The notes under the pieces were generated by a model. The model did no database searches, was not told the origin of the DNA, and worked only from the letters and a program-made list of their open reading frames with translations. Shown piece after piece: positions 62,418 through 64,000 of a stretch of 64,000 nt of DNA. The stretch comes from Xanthomonas sp. 10-10 (GTDB lineage Bacteria > Pseudomonadota > Gammaproteobacteria > Xanthomonadales > Xanthomonadaceae), in NCBI RefSeq assembly GCF_040182365.1, contig NZ_CP144460.1:1240001-1304000 (forward strand), in the 5' to 3' direction. The position numbers and the translations under genes were made by a program. Position 1 is the stretch's first letter. The number at the start of each line of letters is the position of its first letter.

Positions 62418-62503
62418 GGAGGGATACCCAAGCGGCCAACGGGGGCAGACTGTAAATCTGCTGGCTTACGCCTTCGGTGGTTCGAATCCACCTCCCTCCA
62501 CCA
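62418..62503 (+). tRNA. tRNA-Tyr (anticodon GTA)
   Basis: This 86-nt class II tRNA has acceptor GGAGGGA/TCCCTCC, anticodon loop CTGTAAA (GTA) and a long variable arm (TGGCTTACGCCTTC region). CCA is encoded. It is first of three tRNAs ahead of tuf. Confidence 0.97.
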
Positions 62504-62532
62504 GTTTCACGTTGTGGTATGCAGTTCCCGGC

Positions 62533-62606
62533 GCGGGAGTAGTTCAACGGTAGAACCTCAGCCTTCCAAGCTGATGGTGCGGGTTCGATTCCCGTCTCCC
62601 GCTCCA
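62533..62606 (+). tRNA. tRNA-Gly (anticodon TCC)
   Basis: This 74-nt tRNA has acceptor GCGGGAG/CTCCCGC, anticodon loop CTTCCAA (TCC, reading GGA/GGG) and T loop TTCGATT. CCA is encoded. It is second of the tRNA cluster. Confidence 0.97.
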
Positions 62607-62639
62607 TTGAACGCAAATGCATGGCATAATGCAAAACTC

Positions 62640-62715
62640 GCTCACGTAGCTCAGTCGGTAGAGCACCTCCTTGGTAAGGAGGAGGTCGAAGGTTCGATTC
62701 CTTTCGTGAGCACCA
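62640..62715 (+). tRNA. tRNA-Thr (anticodon GGT)
   Basis: This 76-nt tRNA has acceptor GCTCACG/CGTGAGC, anticodon loop TTGGTAA (GGT, reading ACC/ACU) and T loop TTCGATT. CCA is encoded. It is 47 bp upstream of tuf; the Tyr-Gly-Thr-tuf order is the same as around tufB in E. coli. Confidence 0.97.
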
Positions 62716-62762
62716 TTACTCAATCGTCTTAAACTCCAAACGATTACCGAGAACTTGCACCC

Positions 62763-63953
<1,191 letters not shown>

Positions 63954-63966
63954 GCAATACCTGCAG

Positions 63967-63988
63967 TTCGGCGGCTTCGGTCGCCGAA
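63967..63988 (+). terminator. UUCG hairpin after tuf
   Basis: A 9-bp stem (TTCGGCGGC with GTCGCCGAA, one G-T pair) closed by a TTCG tetraloop lies 13 bp after the tuf stop; only TTT follows. It may be a terminator or an RNA-stabilising 3' end. The window ends 12 bp later, so the context is incomplete. Confidence 0.6.
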
Positions 63989-64000
63989 TTTGCGCGAATG

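Overview
The window looks like a piece of a Xanthomonas chromosome. The DNA is GC-rich throughout. The ahpC-ahpF-oxyR order is the one known from Xanthomonas. A 313-residue proline iminopeptidase and a 568-residue O-GlcNAc-transferase-like protein match, in length and catalytic residue numbers, proteins crystallised from Xanthomonas campestris. The intergenic repeats, (GGGAATC)n arrays and GTAGGAGCGC palindromes, are also of the kind seen in this genus. Species cannot be fixed from the sequence alone. I see no prophage, insertion sequence, CRISPR array or rRNA. Most of the window is ordinary core chromosome.

Layout. 0-7 kb: end of a Gfo/Idh/MocA oxidoreductase, rlmM, a deaminase and lipoprotein pair, a drug/metabolite exporter, glnS, a glutathione S-transferase and a DUF2007 protein. 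7-10.3 kb: a LuxR-type regulator, a hybrid histidine kinase and a single-domain response regulator in one overlapping minus-strand operon, divergent from a secreted SnoaL-like protein. 11-14.4 kb: msrA, a PfpI/DJ-1 protein, transaldolase and an Rnk-like factor. 14.8-18.3 kb: peroxide defence (ahpC, ahpF, oxyR) with an OxyR-type site upstream of ahpC. 18.4-23.4 kb: prmC, pip and a minus-strand operon (nitroreductase, 5'-3' exonuclease, NUDIX hydrolase, N-formylglutamate amidohydrolase).

23.5-28.3 kb: two adjacent large DUF1631 paralogues of unknown role. 28.5-30.1 kb: an alpha/beta hydrolase divergent from a TetR regulator, with two matching operator-like palindromes between them. 30.2-34.8 kb: proton-translocating transhydrogenase genes split into pntAA and pntAB-pntB by an opposite-strand sigma factor/anti-sigma/DUF3106 operon. 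35-36 kb: a repeat-rich spacer. 36.2-37.9 kb: sufT and ilvE. 38.2-43.7 kb: three tandem secreted subtilisin-type proteases. 43.7-50.6 kb: ybaK, a half-length asparaginase, DUF2069, wrbA, yihY, a TlpA-like lipoprotein, acylphosphatase, an unknown membrane protein, ppk2 and moaB.

50.6-51.2 kb: a duplicated 150-bp repeat. 51.2-55.3 kb: hemA-prfA followed by the OGT-like gene, which carries a G10 tract. 55.3-64 kb: a TPR protein, lolB, ispE, tRNA-Gln, prs, rplY, pth, ychF, then a tRNA-Tyr/Gly/Thr cluster ahead of tuf.

The genes most worth a second look are the LuxR/kinase/REC module, the DUF1631 pair, the sigma module inside the pnt locus, the TetR operator pair, the poly-G tract in the OGT-like gene, and the strand-specific G-rich repeats that directly follow several stop codons.
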